64,000 nucleotides of DNA from contig OZ059895.1 of assembly GCA_964057225.1 (NCBI GenBank), positions 20,594,688 to 20,658,687 of the forward strand. Direction: 5' to 3'. This DNA is from Auanema rhodensis (Eukaryota; Nematoda; Chromadorea; Rhabditida; Rhabditidae). The position numbers and the translations under genes are program-made. Positions 48,601-63,700 of the stretch are shown here, in pieces (within the stretch, counting starts at the first letter, position 1; each line of letters begins with the position of its first letter). The notes beneath the pieces were generated by a model. That model searched no databases and had not been told where the DNA came from. It saw only the letters and a program-made list of their open reading frames with translations.

Positions 48601-51600
48601 AGCTAAAAAATGCACCGAGATATCAACTGATATAAGTTCACACTTATATCCTCGATTTTCACCCTGAAGAATTAATTTTTTCGTTGAATAACAATGTCCA
48701 TCGTCTTCGCCTTGAAAAAAGGAATCTAAAAACATCTACTTTTTGCTAAATTATTTTGAAATTTTTCGAAAAAATTTTTGTCAAAATGTTTTTGGAAGCA
48801 ATGTTGAGTGTACATGGAAACTCAACATACACTAATGCATCATTTTTCAAACGATCATAACTAATTTTTGTATTAAGCGTTTCTCAATGTAGTATAGTGC
48901 ATTCGATGCGGATTTTTAAGCTGCATCGATCTGTGTTATCAGATTTGCGCTAGCTAAAAAATGCACCGAGATATCAACTGATATAAGTTCACACTTATAT
49001 CCTCGATTTTCACCCTGAAGAATTAATTTTTTCGTTGAATAACAATGTCCATCGTCTTTGCCTTAAAAAAGGTATTTAAAAACATCTACTTTTTGCTAAA
49101 TTATTTTGAAATTTTTCGAAAAAATTTTTGTCAAAATGTTTTTGGAAGCAATGTTGAGTGTACATGGAAACTCAACATACACTAATGCATCATTTTTCAA
49201 ACGATCATAACTAATTTTTGTATTGAGCGTTTCTCAATGTAGAATAGTGCATTCGATGCGGATTTTTAAGCTGCGTCGGTCTGTGTTATCAGATTTGCGC
49301 TAGCTTAAAAATGCACCGAGATATCAACTGATATATGTTCACACTTACATCCTCGATTTTCACCCTGAAGAATTAATTTTTTCGTTGAATAACATTGTCC
49401 ATCGTCTTTGCCTTGAAAGAAAGAATCTGAAAACATCTACTTTTTGCTAAATTATTTTGAAATTTTTCGAAAAAATTTTTGTCAAAATGTTTTTGGAAGC
49501 AATGTTGAGTGTACATGGAAACTCAACATACACTAATGCATCATTTTTCAAACGATCATAACTAATTTTTGTATTGAGCGTTTCTCAATGTAGTATAGTG
49601 CATTCGATGCGGATTTTTAAGCTGCGTCGATCTGTGTTATCAGATTTGCGCTAGCTTAAAAATGCACCGAGATATCAACTGATATAAGTTCACACTTATA
49701 TCCTCGATTTTCACCCTGAAGAATTAATTTTTTCGTTGAATAACATTGTCCATCGTCTTTGCCTTGAAAAAAGAAATCTAAAAACATCTACTTTTTGCTA
49801 AATTATTTTGAAATTTTTCGAAAAAATTTTTGTCAAAATGTTTTTGGAAGCAATGTTGAGTGTACATGGAAACTCAACATACACTAATGCATCATTTTTC
49901 AAACGATCATAACTAATTTTTGTATTAAGCGTTTCTCAATGTAGTATAGTGCATTCGATGCGGATTTTTAAGCTGCGTCGATCTGTTTTATCAGATTTGC
50001 GCTAGCTTAAAAATGCACCGAGATATCAACTGATATAAGTTCACACTTATATCCTCGATTTTCACCCTGAAGAATTAATTTTTTCGTTGAATAACAATGT
50101 CCATCGTCTTCGCCTTGAAAAAAGGAATCTAAAAACATCTACTTTTTACTAAATTATTTTGAAATTTTTCGAAAAAATTTTTGTCAAAATGTTTTTGGAA
50201 GCAATGTTGAGTGTACATGGAAACTCAACATACACTAATGCATCATTTTTCAAACGATCATAACTAATTTTTGTATTGAGCGTTTTTCAATGTAGAATAG
50301 TGCATTCGATGCGGATTTTTAAGCTGCGTCGATCTGTGTTATCAGATTTGCGCTAGCTTAAAAATGCACCGAGATATCAACTGATATAAGTTCACACTTA
50401 CATCCTCGATTTTCACCCTGAAGAATTAATTTTTTCGTTGAATAACATTGTCCATCGTCTTTGCCTTGAAAAAAGAAATCTAAAAACATCTACTTTTTGC
50501 TAAATTATTTTGAAATTTTTCGAAAAAATTTTTGTCAAAATGTTTTTGGAAGCAATGTTGAGTGTACATGGAAACTCAACATACACTAATGCATCATTTT
50601 TCAAACGATCATAACTAATTTTTGTATTAAGCGTTTCTCAATGTAGTATAGTGCATTCGATGCGGATTTTTAAGCTGCGTCGATCTGTTTTATCAGATTT
50701 GCGCTAGCTTAAAAATGCACCGAGATATCAACTGATATAAGTTCACACTTATATCCTCGATTTTCACCCTGAAGAATTAATTTTTTCGTTGAATAACAAT
50801 GTCCATCGTCTTCGCCTTGAAAAAAGGAATCTAAAAACATCTACTTTTTACTAAATTATTTTGAAATTTTTCGAAAAAATTTTTGTCAAAATGTTTTCGG
50901 AAGCAATGTTGAGTGTACATGGAAACTCAACATACACTAATGCATCATTTTTCAAACGATCATAACTAATTTTTGTATTGAGCGTTTTTCAATGTAGAAT
51001 AGTGCATTCGATGCGGATTTTTAAGCTGCGTCGGTCTGTGTTATCAGATTTGCGCTAGCTTAAAAATGCACCGAGATATCAACTGATATATGTTCACACT
51101 TACATCCTCGATTTTCACCCTGAAGAATTAATTTTTTCGTTGAATAACATTGTCCATCGTCTTTGCCTTGAAAGAAAGAATCTGAAAACATCTACTTTTT
51201 GCTAAATTATTTTGAAATTTTTCGAAAAAATTTTTGTCAAAATGTTTTTGGAAGCAATGTTGAGTGTACATGGAAACTCAACATACACTAATGCATCATT
51301 TTTCAAACGATCATAACTAATTTTTGTATTGAGCGTTTCTCAATGTAGTATAGTGCATTCGATGCGGATTTTTAAGCTGCGTCGATCTGTGTTATCAGAT
51401 TTGCGCTAGCTTAAAAATGCACCGAGATATCAACTGATATAAGTTCACACTTATATCCTCGATTTTCACCCTGAAGAATTAATTTTTTCGTTGAATAACA
51501 ATGTCCATCGTCTTTGCCTTGAAAAAAGGAATCTAAAAACATCTACTTTTTGCTAAATTATTTTGAAATTTTTCGAAAAAATTTTTGTCAAAATGTTTTT

Positions 51601-52691
51601 GGAAGCAATGTTGAGTGTACATGGAAACTCAACATACACTAACGCATCATTTTTCAAACGATCATAACTAATTTTTGTATTAAGCGTTTCTCAATGTAGT
51701 ATAGTGCATTCGATGCGGATTTTTAAGCTGCGTCGATCTGTGTTATCAGATTTGCGCTAGCTTAAAAATGCACCGAGATATCAACTGATATAAGTTCACA
51801 CTTATATCCTCGATTTTCACCCTGAAGAATTAATTTTTTCGTTGAATAACAATGTCCATCGTCTTTGCCTTGAAAAAAGGAATCTAAAAACATCTACTTT
51901 TTGCTAAATTATTTTGAAATTTTTCGAAAAAATTTTTGTCAAAATGTTTTTGGAAGCAATGTTGAGTGTACATGGAAACTCAACATACACTAACGCATCA
52001 TTTTTCAAACGATCATAACTAATTTTTGTATTAAGCGTTTCTCAATGTAGTACAGTGCATTCGATGCGGATATTTAAGCTGCATCGATCTGTGTTATCAG
52101 ATTTGCGCTAGCTTAAAAATGCACCGAGATATCAACTGATATAAGTTCACACTTATATCCTCGATTTTCACCCTGAAGAATTAATTTTTTCGTTGAATAA
52201 CAATGTCCATCGTCTTTGCCTTAAAAAAAGGTATCTAAAAACATCTACTTTTTGCTAAATTATTTTGAAATTTTTCGAAAAAATTTTTGTCAAAATGTTT
52301 TTGGAAGCAATGTTGAGTGTACATGGAAACTCAACATACACTAATGCATCATTTTTCAAACGATCATAACTAATTTTTGTATTGAGCGTTTCTCAATGTA
52401 GTATAGTGCATTCGATGCGGATTTTTAAGCTGCGTCGATCTGTGTTATCAGATTTGCGCTAGCTTAAAAATGCACCGAGATATCAACTGATATAAGTTCA
52501 CACTTATATCCTCGATTTTCACCCTGAAGAATTAATTTTTTCGTTGAATAACATTGTCCATCGTCTTTGCCTTGAAAAAAGAAATCTAAAAACATCTACT
52601 TTTTGCTAAATTATTTTGAAATTTTTCGAAAAAATTTTTGTCAAAATGTTTTTGGAAGCAATGTTGAGTGTACATGGAAACTCAACATACA
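45677..52691 (+). repeat. Satellite B, right-hand subfamily, short-range duplications
   Basis: About 20 monomers of the right-hand subfamily. A GCGCTAGCTAAAAAATG form appears only here, at about 47.2, 47.9, 48.6 and 48.95 kb. AAAGGTATTTAAAAAC occurs at about 48.02 and 49.07 kb, three monomers apart. This shows duplications two to four monomers long. CTGTTTTATC with TTTTTACTAAA copies recur at 49.99 and 50.69 kb. From about 51.6 kb CTAACGCATC begins to replace CTAATGCATC, and GTACAG appears at about 52.05 kb. A private TGTTTTCGG is at about 50.89 kb. Confidence 0.88.
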
Positions 52692-55600
52692 CTAATGCAT
52701 CATTTTTCAAACCATCATAACTAATTTTTGTATTGAGCGTTTTCCATTGTAGTATAGTGCATTCGATGCGGATTTTTGAGCTGCGTCGATCTGTGTTATC
52801 AGATTTGCGCTAGCTTAAAAATGCACCGAGATATCAACTGATATAAGTTCACACTTATATCCTCGATTTTCACCCTGAAGAATTAATTTTTTCGTTGAAT
52901 AACAATGTCCATCGTCTTTGCCTTGAAAAAAGGAATCTAAAAACATCTACTTTTTGCTAAATTATTTTGAAATTTTTCGAAAAAATTTTTGTCAAAATGT
53001 TTTTGGAAGCAATGTTGAGTGTACATGGAAACTCAACATACACTAACGCATCATTTTTCAAACGATCATAACTAATTTTTGTATTAAGCGTTTCTCAATG
53101 TAGTACAGTGCATTCGATGCGGATTTTTAAGCTGCGTCGATCTGTGTTATCAGATTTGCGCTAGCTTAAAAATGCACCGAGATATCAATTGATATAAGTT
53201 CACACTTATATCCTCGATTTTCACCCTGAAGAATTAATTTTTTCGTTGAATAACAATGTCCATCGTCTTTGCCTTGAAAAAAGGAATCTAAAAACATCTA
53301 CTTTTTGCTAAATTATTTTGAAATTTTTCGAAAAAATTTTTGTCAAAATGTTTTTGGAAGCAATGTTGAGTGTACATGGAAACTCAACATACACTAACGC
53401 ATCATTTTTCAAACGATCATAACTAATTTTTGTATTAAGCGTTTCTCAATGTAGTACAGTGCATTCGATGCGGATTTTTAAGCTGCGTCGATCTGTGTTA
53501 TCAGATTTGCGCTAGCTTAAAAATGCACCGAGATATCAACTGATATAAGTTCACACTTACATCCTCGATTTTCACCCTGAAGAATTAATTTTTTCGTTGA
53601 ATAACAATGTCCATCGTCTTTGCCTTGAAAAAAGGAATCTAAAAACATTTACTTTTTGCTAAATTATTTTGAAATTTTTCGAAAAAATTTTTGTCAAAAT
53701 GTTTTTGGAAGCAATGTTGAGTGTACATGGAAACTCAACATACACTAACGCATCATTTTTCAAACGATCATAACTAATTTTTGTATTAAGCGTTTCTCAA
53801 TGTAGTACAGTGCATTCGATGCGGATTTTTAAGCTGCGTCGATCTGTGTTATCAGATTTGCGCTAGCTTAAAAATGCACCGAGATATCAACTGATATAAG
53901 TTCACACTTACATCCTCGATTTTCACCCTGAAGAATTAATTTTTTCGTTGAATAACATTGTCCATCGTCTTCGCCTTGAAAAAAGGAATCTAAAAACATC
54001 TACTTTTGCTAAATTATTTTGAAATTTTTCGAAAAAATTTTTGTCAAAATGTTTTTGGAAGCAATGTTGAGTGTACATGGAAACTCAACATACACTAATG
54101 CATCATTTTTCAAACGATCATAACTAATTTTTGTATTGAGCGTTTCTCATTGTAGTATAGTGCATTCGATGCGGATTTTTGAGCTGCGTCGATCTGTGTT
54201 ATCAGATTTGCGCTAGCTTAAAAATGCACCGAGATATCAACTGATATAAGTTCACACTTATATCCTCGATTTTCACCCTGAAGAATTAATTTTTTCGTTG
54301 AATAACAATGTCCATCGTCTTTGCCTTGAAAAAAGGAATCTAAAAACATCTACTTTTTGCTAAATTATTTTGAAATTTTTCGAAAAAAATTTTGTCAAAA
54401 TGTTTTTGGAAGCAATGTTGAGTGTACATGGAAACTCAACATACACTAACGCATCATTTTTCAAACGATCATAACTAATTTTTGTATTAAGCGTTTCTCA
54501 ATGTAGTACAGTGCATTCGATGCGGATTTTTAAGCTGCGTCGATCTGTGTTATCAGATTTGCGCTAGCTTAAAAATGCACCGAGATATCAACTGATATAA
54601 GTTCACACTTACATCCTCGATTTTCACCCTGAAGAATTAATTTTTTCGTTGAATAACATTGTCCATCGTCTTCGCCTTGAAAAAAGGAATCTAAAAACAT
54701 CTACTTTTGCTAAATTATTTTGAAATTTTTCGAAAAAATTTTTGTCAAAATGTTTTTGGAAGCAATGTTGAGTGTACATGGAAACTCAACATACACTAAT
54801 GCATCATTTTTCAAACGATCATAACTAATTTTTGTATTGAGCGTTTCTCATTGTAGTATAGTGCATTCGATGCGGATTTTTGAGCTGCGTCGATCTGTGT
54901 TATCAGATTTGCGCTAGCTTAAAAATGCACCGAGATATCAACTGATATAAGTTCACACTTATATCCTCGATTTTCACCCTGAAGAATTAATTTTTTCGTT
55001 GAATAACAATGTCCATCGTCTTTGCCTTGAAAAAAGGAATCTAAAAACATCTACTTTTTGCTAAATTATTTTGAAATTTTTCGAAAAAATTTTTGTCAAA
55101 ATGTTTTTGGAAGCAATGTTGAGTGTACATGGAAACTCAACATACACTAACGCATCATTTTTCAAACGATCATAACTAATTTTTGTATTAAGCGTTTCTC
55201 AATGTAGTATAGTGCATTCGATGCGGATTTTTAAGCTGCGTCGATCTGTGTTATCAGATTTGCGCTAGCTTAAAAATGCACCGAGATATCAACTGATATA
55301 AGTTCACACTTATATCCTCGATTTTCACCCTGAAGAATTAATTTTTTCGTTGAATAACAATGTCCATCGTCTTTGCCTTGAAAAAAGGAATCTAAAAACA
55401 TCTACTTTTTGCTAAATTATTCTGAAATTTTTCGAAAAAATTTTTGTCAAAATGTTTTTGGAAGCAATGTTGAGTGTACATGGAAACTCAACATACACTA
55501 ACGCATCATTTTTCAAACGATCATAACTAATTTTTGTATTAAGCGTTTCTCAATGTAGTATAGTGCATTCGATGCGGATTTTTAAGCTGCGTCGATCTGT

Positions 55601-56901
55601 GTTATCAGATTTGCGCTAGCTTAAAAATGCACCGAGATATCAACTGATATAAGTTCACACTTATATCCTCGATTTTCACCCTGAAGAATTAATTTTTTCG
55701 TTGAATAACATTGTCCATCGTCTTTGCCTTAAAAAAAAAAATCTGAAAACATCTACTTTTTGCTAAATTATTTTGAAATTTTTCGAAAAAATTTTTGTCA
55801 AAATGTTTTTGGAAGCAATGTTGAGTGTACATGGAAACTCAACATACACTAATGCATCATTTTTCAAACGATCATAACTAATTTTTGTATTAAGCGTTTC
55901 TCAATGTAGTATAGTGCATTCGATGCGGATTTTTAAGCTGCGTCGATCTGTTTTATCAGATTTGCGCTAGCTTAAAAATGCACCGAGATATCAACTGATA
56001 TAAGTTCACACTTACATCCTCGATTTTCACCCTGAAGAATTAATTTTTTCGTTGAATAACATTGTCCATCGTCTTTGCCTTGAAAAAAGAAATCTAAAAA
56101 CATCTACTTTTTGCTAAATTATTTTGAAATTTTTCGAAAAAATTTTTGTCAAAATGTTTTTGGAAGCAATGTTGAGTGTACATGGAAACTCAACATACAC
56201 TAATGCATCATTTTTCAAACGATCATAACTAATTTTTGTATTGAGCGTTTCTCATTGTAGTATAGTGCATTCGATGCGGATTTTTGAGCTGCGTCGATCT
56301 GTGTTATCAGATTTGCGCTAGCTTAAAAATGCACCGAGATATCAACTGATATAAGTTCACACTTATATCCTCGATTTTCACCCTGAAGAATTAATTTTTT
56401 CGTTGAATAACATTGTCCATCGTCTTTGCCTTGAAAAAAAAAATCTGAAAACATCTACTTTTTGCTAAATTATTTTGAAATTTTTCGAAAAAATTTTTGT
56501 CAAAATGTTTTTGGAAGCAATGTTGAGTGTACATGGAAACTCAACATACACTAATTCATCATTTTTCAAACGATCATAACTAATTTTTGTATTAAGCGTT
56601 TCTCAATGTAGTATAGTGCATTCGATGCGGATTTTTAAGCTGCGTCGATCTGTGTTATCAGATTTGCGCTAGCTTAAAAATGCACCGAGATATCAACTGA
56701 TATAAGTTCACACTTATATCCTCGATTTTCACCCTGAAGAATTAATTTTTTCGTTGAATAACATTGTCCATCGTCTTTGCCTTGAAAAAAGGAATCTAAA
56801 AACATCTACTTTTTGCTAAATTATTTTGAAATTTTTCGAAAAAATTTTTGTCAAAATGTTTTTGGAAGCAATGTTGAGTGTACATGGAAACTCAACATAC
56901 A
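52692..56901 (+). repeat. Satellite B 12-monomer higher-order repeat (4210 bp), copy 1
   Basis: Twelve monomers start at 52692, 53043, 53394, 53745, 54095, 54446, 54796, 55147, 55498, 55849, 56200 and 56551. Marks in order include GGATTTTTGAGC; CTAACGC with GTACAG and ATCAATTGAT; AACATTTAC; CTACTTTTGC (1-bp deletion); CTCATTGTAG with GAGC; a second CTACTTTTGC; CTCATTGTAG; TTATTCTGAA; a long A-run before ATCTG; CTGTTTTATC; CTCATTGTAG; and CTAATTCATC. Two 1-bp deletions explain 4210 instead of 4212. Inside it, 53745-54445 and 54446-55146 form an embedded 701-bp dimer duplication. Confidence 0.9.
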
Positions 56902-59900
56902 CTAATGCATCATTTTTCAAACGATCATAACTAATTTTTGTATTGAGCGTTTCTCATTGTAGTATAGTGCATTCGATGCGGATTTTTGAGCTGCGTCGAT
57001 CTGTGTTATCAGATTTGCGCTAGCTTAAAAATGCACCGAGATATCAACTGATATAAGTTCACACTTATATCCTCGATTTTCACCCTGAAGAATTAATTTT
57101 TTCGTTGAATAACATTGTCCATCGTCTTTGCCTTGAAAAAAGGAATCTAAAAACATCTACTTTTTGCTAAATTATTTTGAAATTTTTCGAAAAAATTTTT
57201 GTCAAAATGTTTTTGGAAGCAATGTTGAGTGTACATGGAAACTCAACATACACTAACGCATCATTTTTCAAACGATCATAACTAATTTTTGTATTAAGCG
57301 TTTCTCAATGTAGTACAGTGCATTCGATGCGGATTTTTAAGCTGCGTCGATCTGTGTTATCAGATTTGCGCTAGCTTAAAAATGCACCGAGATATCAATT
57401 GATATAAGTTCACACTTATATCCTCGATTTTCACCCTGAAGAATTAATTTTTTCGTTGAATAACAATGTCCATCGTCTTTGCCTTGAAAAAAGGAATCTA
57501 AAAACATCTACTTTTTGCTAAATTATTTTGAAATTTTTCGAAAAAATTTTTGTCAAAATGTTTTTGGAAGCAATGTTGAGTGTACATGGAAACTCAACAT
57601 ACACTAACGCATCATTTTTCAAACGATCATAACTAATTTTTGTATTGAGCGTTTCTCAATGTAGTACAGTGCATTCGATGCGGATTTTTAAGCTGCGTCG
57701 ATCTGTGTTATCAGATTTGCGCTAGCTTAAAAATGCACCGAGATATCAACTGATATAAGTTCACACTTACATCCTCGATTTTCACCCTGAAGAATTAATT
57801 TTTTCGTTGAATAACAATGTCCATCGTCTTTGCCTTGAAAAAAGGAATCTAAAAACATTTACTTTTTGCTAAATTATTTTGAAATTTTTCGAAAAAATTT
57901 TTGTCAAAATGTTTTTGGAAGCAATGTTGAGTGTACATGGAAACTCAACATACACTAACGCATCATTTTTCAAACGATCATAACTAATTTTTGTATTAAG
58001 CGTTTCTCAATGTAGTACAGTGCATTCGATGCGGATTTTTAAGCTGCGTCGATCTGTGTTATCAGATTTGCGCTAGCTTAAAAATGCACCGAGATATCAA
58101 CTGATATAAGTTCACACTTACATCCTCGATTTTCACCCTGAAGAATTAATTTTTTCGTTGAATAACATTGTCCATCGTCTTCGCCTTGAAAAAAGGAATC
58201 TAAAAACATCTACTTTTGCTAAATTATTTTGAAATTTTTCGAAAAAATTTTTGTCAAAATGTTTTTGGAAGCAATGTTGAGTGTACATGGAAACTCAACA
58301 TACACTAATGCATCATTTTTCAAACGATCATAACTAATTTTTGTATTGAGCGTTTCTCATTGTAGTATAGTGCATTCGATGCGGATTTTTGAGCTGCGTC
58401 GATCTGTGTTATCAGATTTGCGCTAGCTTAAAAATGCACCGAGATATCAACTGATATAAGTTCACACTTATATCCTCGATTTTCACCCTGAAGAATTAAT
58501 TTTTTCGTTGAATAACAATGTCCATCGTCTTTGCCTTGAAAGAAGGAATCTAAAAACATCTACTTTTTGCTAAATTATTTTGAAATTTTTCGAAAAAATT
58601 TTTGTCAAAATGTTTTTGGAAGCAATGTTGAGTGTACATGGAAACTCAACATACACTAACGCATCATTTTTCAAACGATCATAACTAATTTTTGTATTAA
58701 GCGTTTCTCAATGTAGTACAGTGCATTCGATGCGGATTTTTAAGCTGCGTCGATCTGTGTTATCAGATTTGCGCTAGCTTAAAAATGCACCGAGATATCA
58801 ACTGATATAAGTTCACACTTACATCCTCGATTTTCACCCTGAAGAATTAATTTTTTCGTTGAATAACATTGTCCATCGTCTTCGCCTTGAAAAAAGGAAT
58901 CTAAAAACATCTACTTTTGCTAAATTATTTTGAAATTTTTCGAAAAAATTTTTGTCAAAATGTTTTTGGAAGCAATGTTGAGTGTACATGGAAACTCAAC
59001 ATACACTAATGCATCATTTTTCAAACGATCATAACTAATTTTTGTATTGAGCGTTTCTCATTGTAGTATAGTGCATTCGATGCGGATTTTTGAGCTGCGT
59101 CGATCTGTGTTATCAGATTTGCGCTAGCTTAAAAATGCACCGAGATATCAACTGATATAAGTTCACACTTATATCCTCGATTTTCACCCTGAAGAATTAA
59201 TTTTTTCGTTGAATAACAATGTCCATCGTCTTTGCCTTGAAAAAAGGAATCTAAAAACATCTACTTTTTGCTAAATTATTTTGAAATTTTTCGAAAAAAT
59301 TTTTGTCAAAATGTTTTTGGAAGCAATGTTGAGTGTACATGGAAACTCAACATACACTAACGCATCATTTTTCAAACGATCATAACTAATTTTTGTATTA
59401 AGCGTTTCTCAATGTAGTATAGTGCATTCGATGCGGATTTTTAAGCTGCGTCGATCTGTGTTATCAGATTTGCGCTAGCTTAAAAATGCACCGAGATATC
59501 AACTGATATAAGTTCACACTTATATCCTCGATTTTCACCCTGAAGAATTAATTTTTTCGTTGAATAACATTGTCCATCGTCTTTGCCTTAAAAAAAAAAA
59601 TCTGAAAACATCTACTTTTTGCTAAATTATTTTGAAATTTTTCGAAAAAATTTTTGTCAAAATGTTTTTGGAAGCAATGTTGAGTGTACATGGAAACTCA
59701 ACATACACTAATGCATCATTTTTCAAACGATCATAACTAATTTTTGTATTAAGCGTTTCTCAATGTAGTATAGTGCATTCGATGCGGATTTTTAAGCTGC
59801 GTCGATCTGTGTTATCAGATTTGCGCTAGCTTAAAAATGCACCGAGATATCAACTGATATAAGTTCACACTTACATCCTCGATTTTCACCCTGAAGAATT

Positions 59901-60760
59901 AATTTTTTCGTTGAATAACATTGTCCATCGTCTTTGCCTTGAAAAAAGAAATCTAAAAACATCTACTTTTTGCTAAATTATTTTGAAATTTTTCGAAAAA
60001 ATTTTTGTCAAAATGTTTTTGGAAGCAATGTTGAGTGTACATGGAAACTCAACATACACTAATGCATCATTTTTCAAACGATCATAACTAATTTTTGTAT
60101 TGAGCGTTTCTCATTGTAGTATAGTGCATTCGATGCGGATTTTTGAGCTGCGTCGATCTGTGTTATCAGATTTGCGCTAGCTTAAAAATGCACCGAGATA
60201 TCAACTGATATAAGTTCACACTTATATCCTCGATTTTCACCCTGAAGAATTAATTTTTTCGTTGAATAACATTGTCCATCGTCTTTGCCTTGAAAAAAAA
60301 AATCTGAAAACATCTACTTTTTGCTAAATTATTTTGAAATTTTTCGAAAAAATTTTTGTCAAAATGTTTTTGGAAGCAATGTTGAGTGTACATGGAAACT
60401 CAACATACACTAATTCATCATTTTTCAAACGATCATAACTAATTTTTGTATTAAGCGTTTCTCAATGTAGTATAGTGCATTCGATGCGGATTTTTAAGCT
60501 GCGTCGATCTGTGTTATCAGATTTGCGCTAGCTTAAAAATGCACCGAGATATCAACTGATATAAGTTCACACTTATATCCTCGATTTTCACCCTGAAGAA
60601 TTAATTTTTTCGTTGAATAACATTGTCCATCGTCTTTGCCTTGAAAAAAGGAATCTAAAAACATCTACTTTTTGCTAAATTATTTTGAAATTTTTCGAAA
60701 AAATTTTTGTCAAAATGTTTTTGGAAGCAATGTTGAGTGTACATGGAAACTCAACATACA
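56902..60760 (+). repeat. Satellite B higher-order repeat, copy 2, 11-monomer form (3859 bp)
   Basis: Follows copy 1 monomer by monomer, but the monomer equivalent to 55147 (TTATTCTGAA) is missing, leaving 11 units and 3859 bp (eleven times 351 minus two). CTAATTCATC at 60410 is exactly 3859 bp from 56551. Only a handful of other differences from copy 1 were seen, for example CTGTGTTATC at about 59.81 kb where copy 1 has CTGTTTTATC. Confidence 0.9.
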
Positions 60761-63700
60761 CTAATGCATCATTTTTCAAACGATCATAACTAATTTTTGT
60801 ATTGAGCGTTTCTCATTGTAGTATAGTGCATTCGATGCGGATTTTTGAGCTGCGTCGATCTGTGTTATCAGATTTGCGCTAGCTTAAAAATGCACCGAGA
60901 TATCAACTGATATAAGTTCACACTTATATCCTCGATTTTCACCCTGAAGAATTAATTTTTTCGTTGAATAACATTGTCCATCGTCTTTGCCTTGAAAAAA
61001 GGAATCTAAAAACATCTACTTTTTGCTAAATTATTTTGAAATTTTTCGAAAAAATTTTTGTCAAAATGTTTTTGGAAGCAATGTTGAGTGTACATGGAAA
61101 CTCAACATACACTAACGCATCATTTTTCAAACGATCATAACTAATTTTTGTATTAAGCGTTTCTCAATGTAGTACAGTGCATTCGATGCGGATTTTTAAG
61201 CTGCGTCGATCTGTGTTATCAGATTTGCGCTAGCTTAAAAATGCACCGAGATATCAATTGATATAAGTTCACACTTATATCCTCGATTTTCACCCTGAAG
61301 AATTAATTTTTTCGTTGAATAACAATGTCCATCGTCTTTGCCTTGAAAAAAGGAATCTAAAAACATCTACTTTTTGCTAAATTATTTTGAAATTTTTCGA
61401 AAAAATTTTTGTCAAAATGTTTTTGGAAGCAATGTTGAGTGTACATGGAAACTCAACATACACTAACGCATCATTTTTCAAACGATCATAACTAATTTTT
61501 GTATTAAGCGTTTCTCAATGTAGTACAGTGCATTCGATGCGGATTTTTAAGCTGCGTCGATCTGTGTTATCAGATTTGCGCTAGCTTAAAAATGCACCGA
61601 GATATCAACTGATATAAGTTCACACTTACATCCTCGATTTTCACCCTGAAGAATTAATTTTTTCGTTGAATAACAATGTCCATCGTCTTTGCCTTGAAAA
61701 AAGGAATCTAAAAACATTTACTTTTTGCTAAATTATTTTGAAATTTTTCGAAAAAATTTTTGTCAAAATGTTTTTGGAAGCAATGTTGAGTGTACATGGA
61801 AACTCAACATACACTAACGCATCATTTTTCAAACGATCATAACTAATTTTTGTATTAAGCGTTTCTCAATGTAGTACAATGCATTCGATGCGGATTTTTA
61901 AGCTGCGTCGATCTGTGTTATCAGATTTGCGCTAGCTTAAAAATGCACCGAGATATCAACTGATATAAGTTCACACTTACATCCTCGATTTTCACCCTGA
62001 AGAATTAATTTTTTCGTTGAATAACATTGTCCATCGTCTTCGCCTTGAAAAAAGGAATCTAAAAACATCTACTTTTGCTAAATTATTTTGAAATTTTTCG
62101 AAAAAATTTTTGTCAAAATGTTTTTGGAAGCAATGTTGAGTGTACATGGAAACTCAACATACACTAATGCATCATTTTTCAAACGATCATAACTAATTTT
62201 TGTATTGAGCGTTTCTCATTGTAGTATAGTGCATTCGATGCGGATTTTTGAGCTGCGTCGATCTGTGTTATCAGATTTGCGCTAGCTTAAAAATGCACCG
62301 AGATATCAACTGATATAAGTTCACACTTATATCCTCGATTTTCACCCTGAAGAATTAATTTTTTCGTTGAATAACAATGTCCATCGTCTTTGCCTTGAAA
62401 GAAGGAATCTAAAAACATCTACTTTTTGCTAAATTATTTTGAAATTTTTCGAAAAAATTTTTGTCAAAATGTTTTTGGAAGCAATGTTGAGTGTACATGG
62501 AAACTCAACATACACTAACGCATCATTTTTCAAACGATCATAACTAATTTTTGTATTAAGCGTTTCTCAATGTAGTACAGTGCATTCGATGCGGATTTTT
62601 AAGCTGCGTCGATCTGTGTTATCAGATTTGCGCTAGCTTAAAAATGCACCGAGATATCAACTGATATAAGTTCACACTTACATCCTCGATTTTCACCCTG
62701 AAGAATTAATTTTTTCGTTGAATAACATTGTCCATCGTCTTCGCCTTGAAAAAAGGAATCTAAAAACATCTACTTTTGCTAAATTATTTTGAAATTTTTC
62801 GAAAAAATTTTTGTCAAAATGTTTTTGGAAGCAATGTTGAGTGTACATGGAAACTCAACATACACTAATGCATCATTTTTCAAACGATCATAACTAATTT
62901 TTGTATTGAGCGTTTCTCATTGTAGTATAGTGCATTCGATGCGGATTTTTGAGCTGCGTCGATCTGTGTTATCAGATTTGCGCTAGCTTAAAAATGCACC
63001 GAGATATCAACTGATATAAGTTCACACTTATATCCTCGATTTTCACCCTGAAGAATTAATTTTTTCGTTGAATAACAATGTCCATCGTCTTTGCCTTGAA
63101 AAAAGGAATCTAAAAACATCTACTTTTTGCTAAATTATTTTGAAATTTTTCGAAAAAATTTTTGTCAAAATGTTTTTGGAAGCAATGTTGAGTGTACATG
63201 GAAACTCAACATACACTAACGCATCATTTTTCAAACGATCATAACTAATTTTTGTATTAAGCGTTTCTCAATGTAGTATAGTGCATTCGATGCGGATTTT
63301 TAAGCTGCGTCGATCTGTGTTATCAGATTTGCGCTAGCTTAAAAATGCACCGAGATATCAACTGATATAAGTTCACACTTATATCCTCGATTTTCACCCT
63401 GAAGAATTAATTTTTTCGTTGAATAACAATGTCCATCGTCTTTGCCTTGAAAAAAGGAATCTAAAAACATCTACTTTTTGCTAAATTATTCTGAAATTTT
63501 TCGAAAAAATTTTTGTCAAAATGTTTTTGGAAGCAATGTTGAGTGTACATGGAAACTCAACATACACTAACGCATCATTTTTCAAACGATCATAACTAAT
63601 TTTTGTATTAAGCGTTTCTCAATGTAGTATAGTGCATTCGATGCGGATTTTTAAGCTGCGTCGATCTGTGTTATCAGATTTGCGCTAGCTTAAAAATGCA

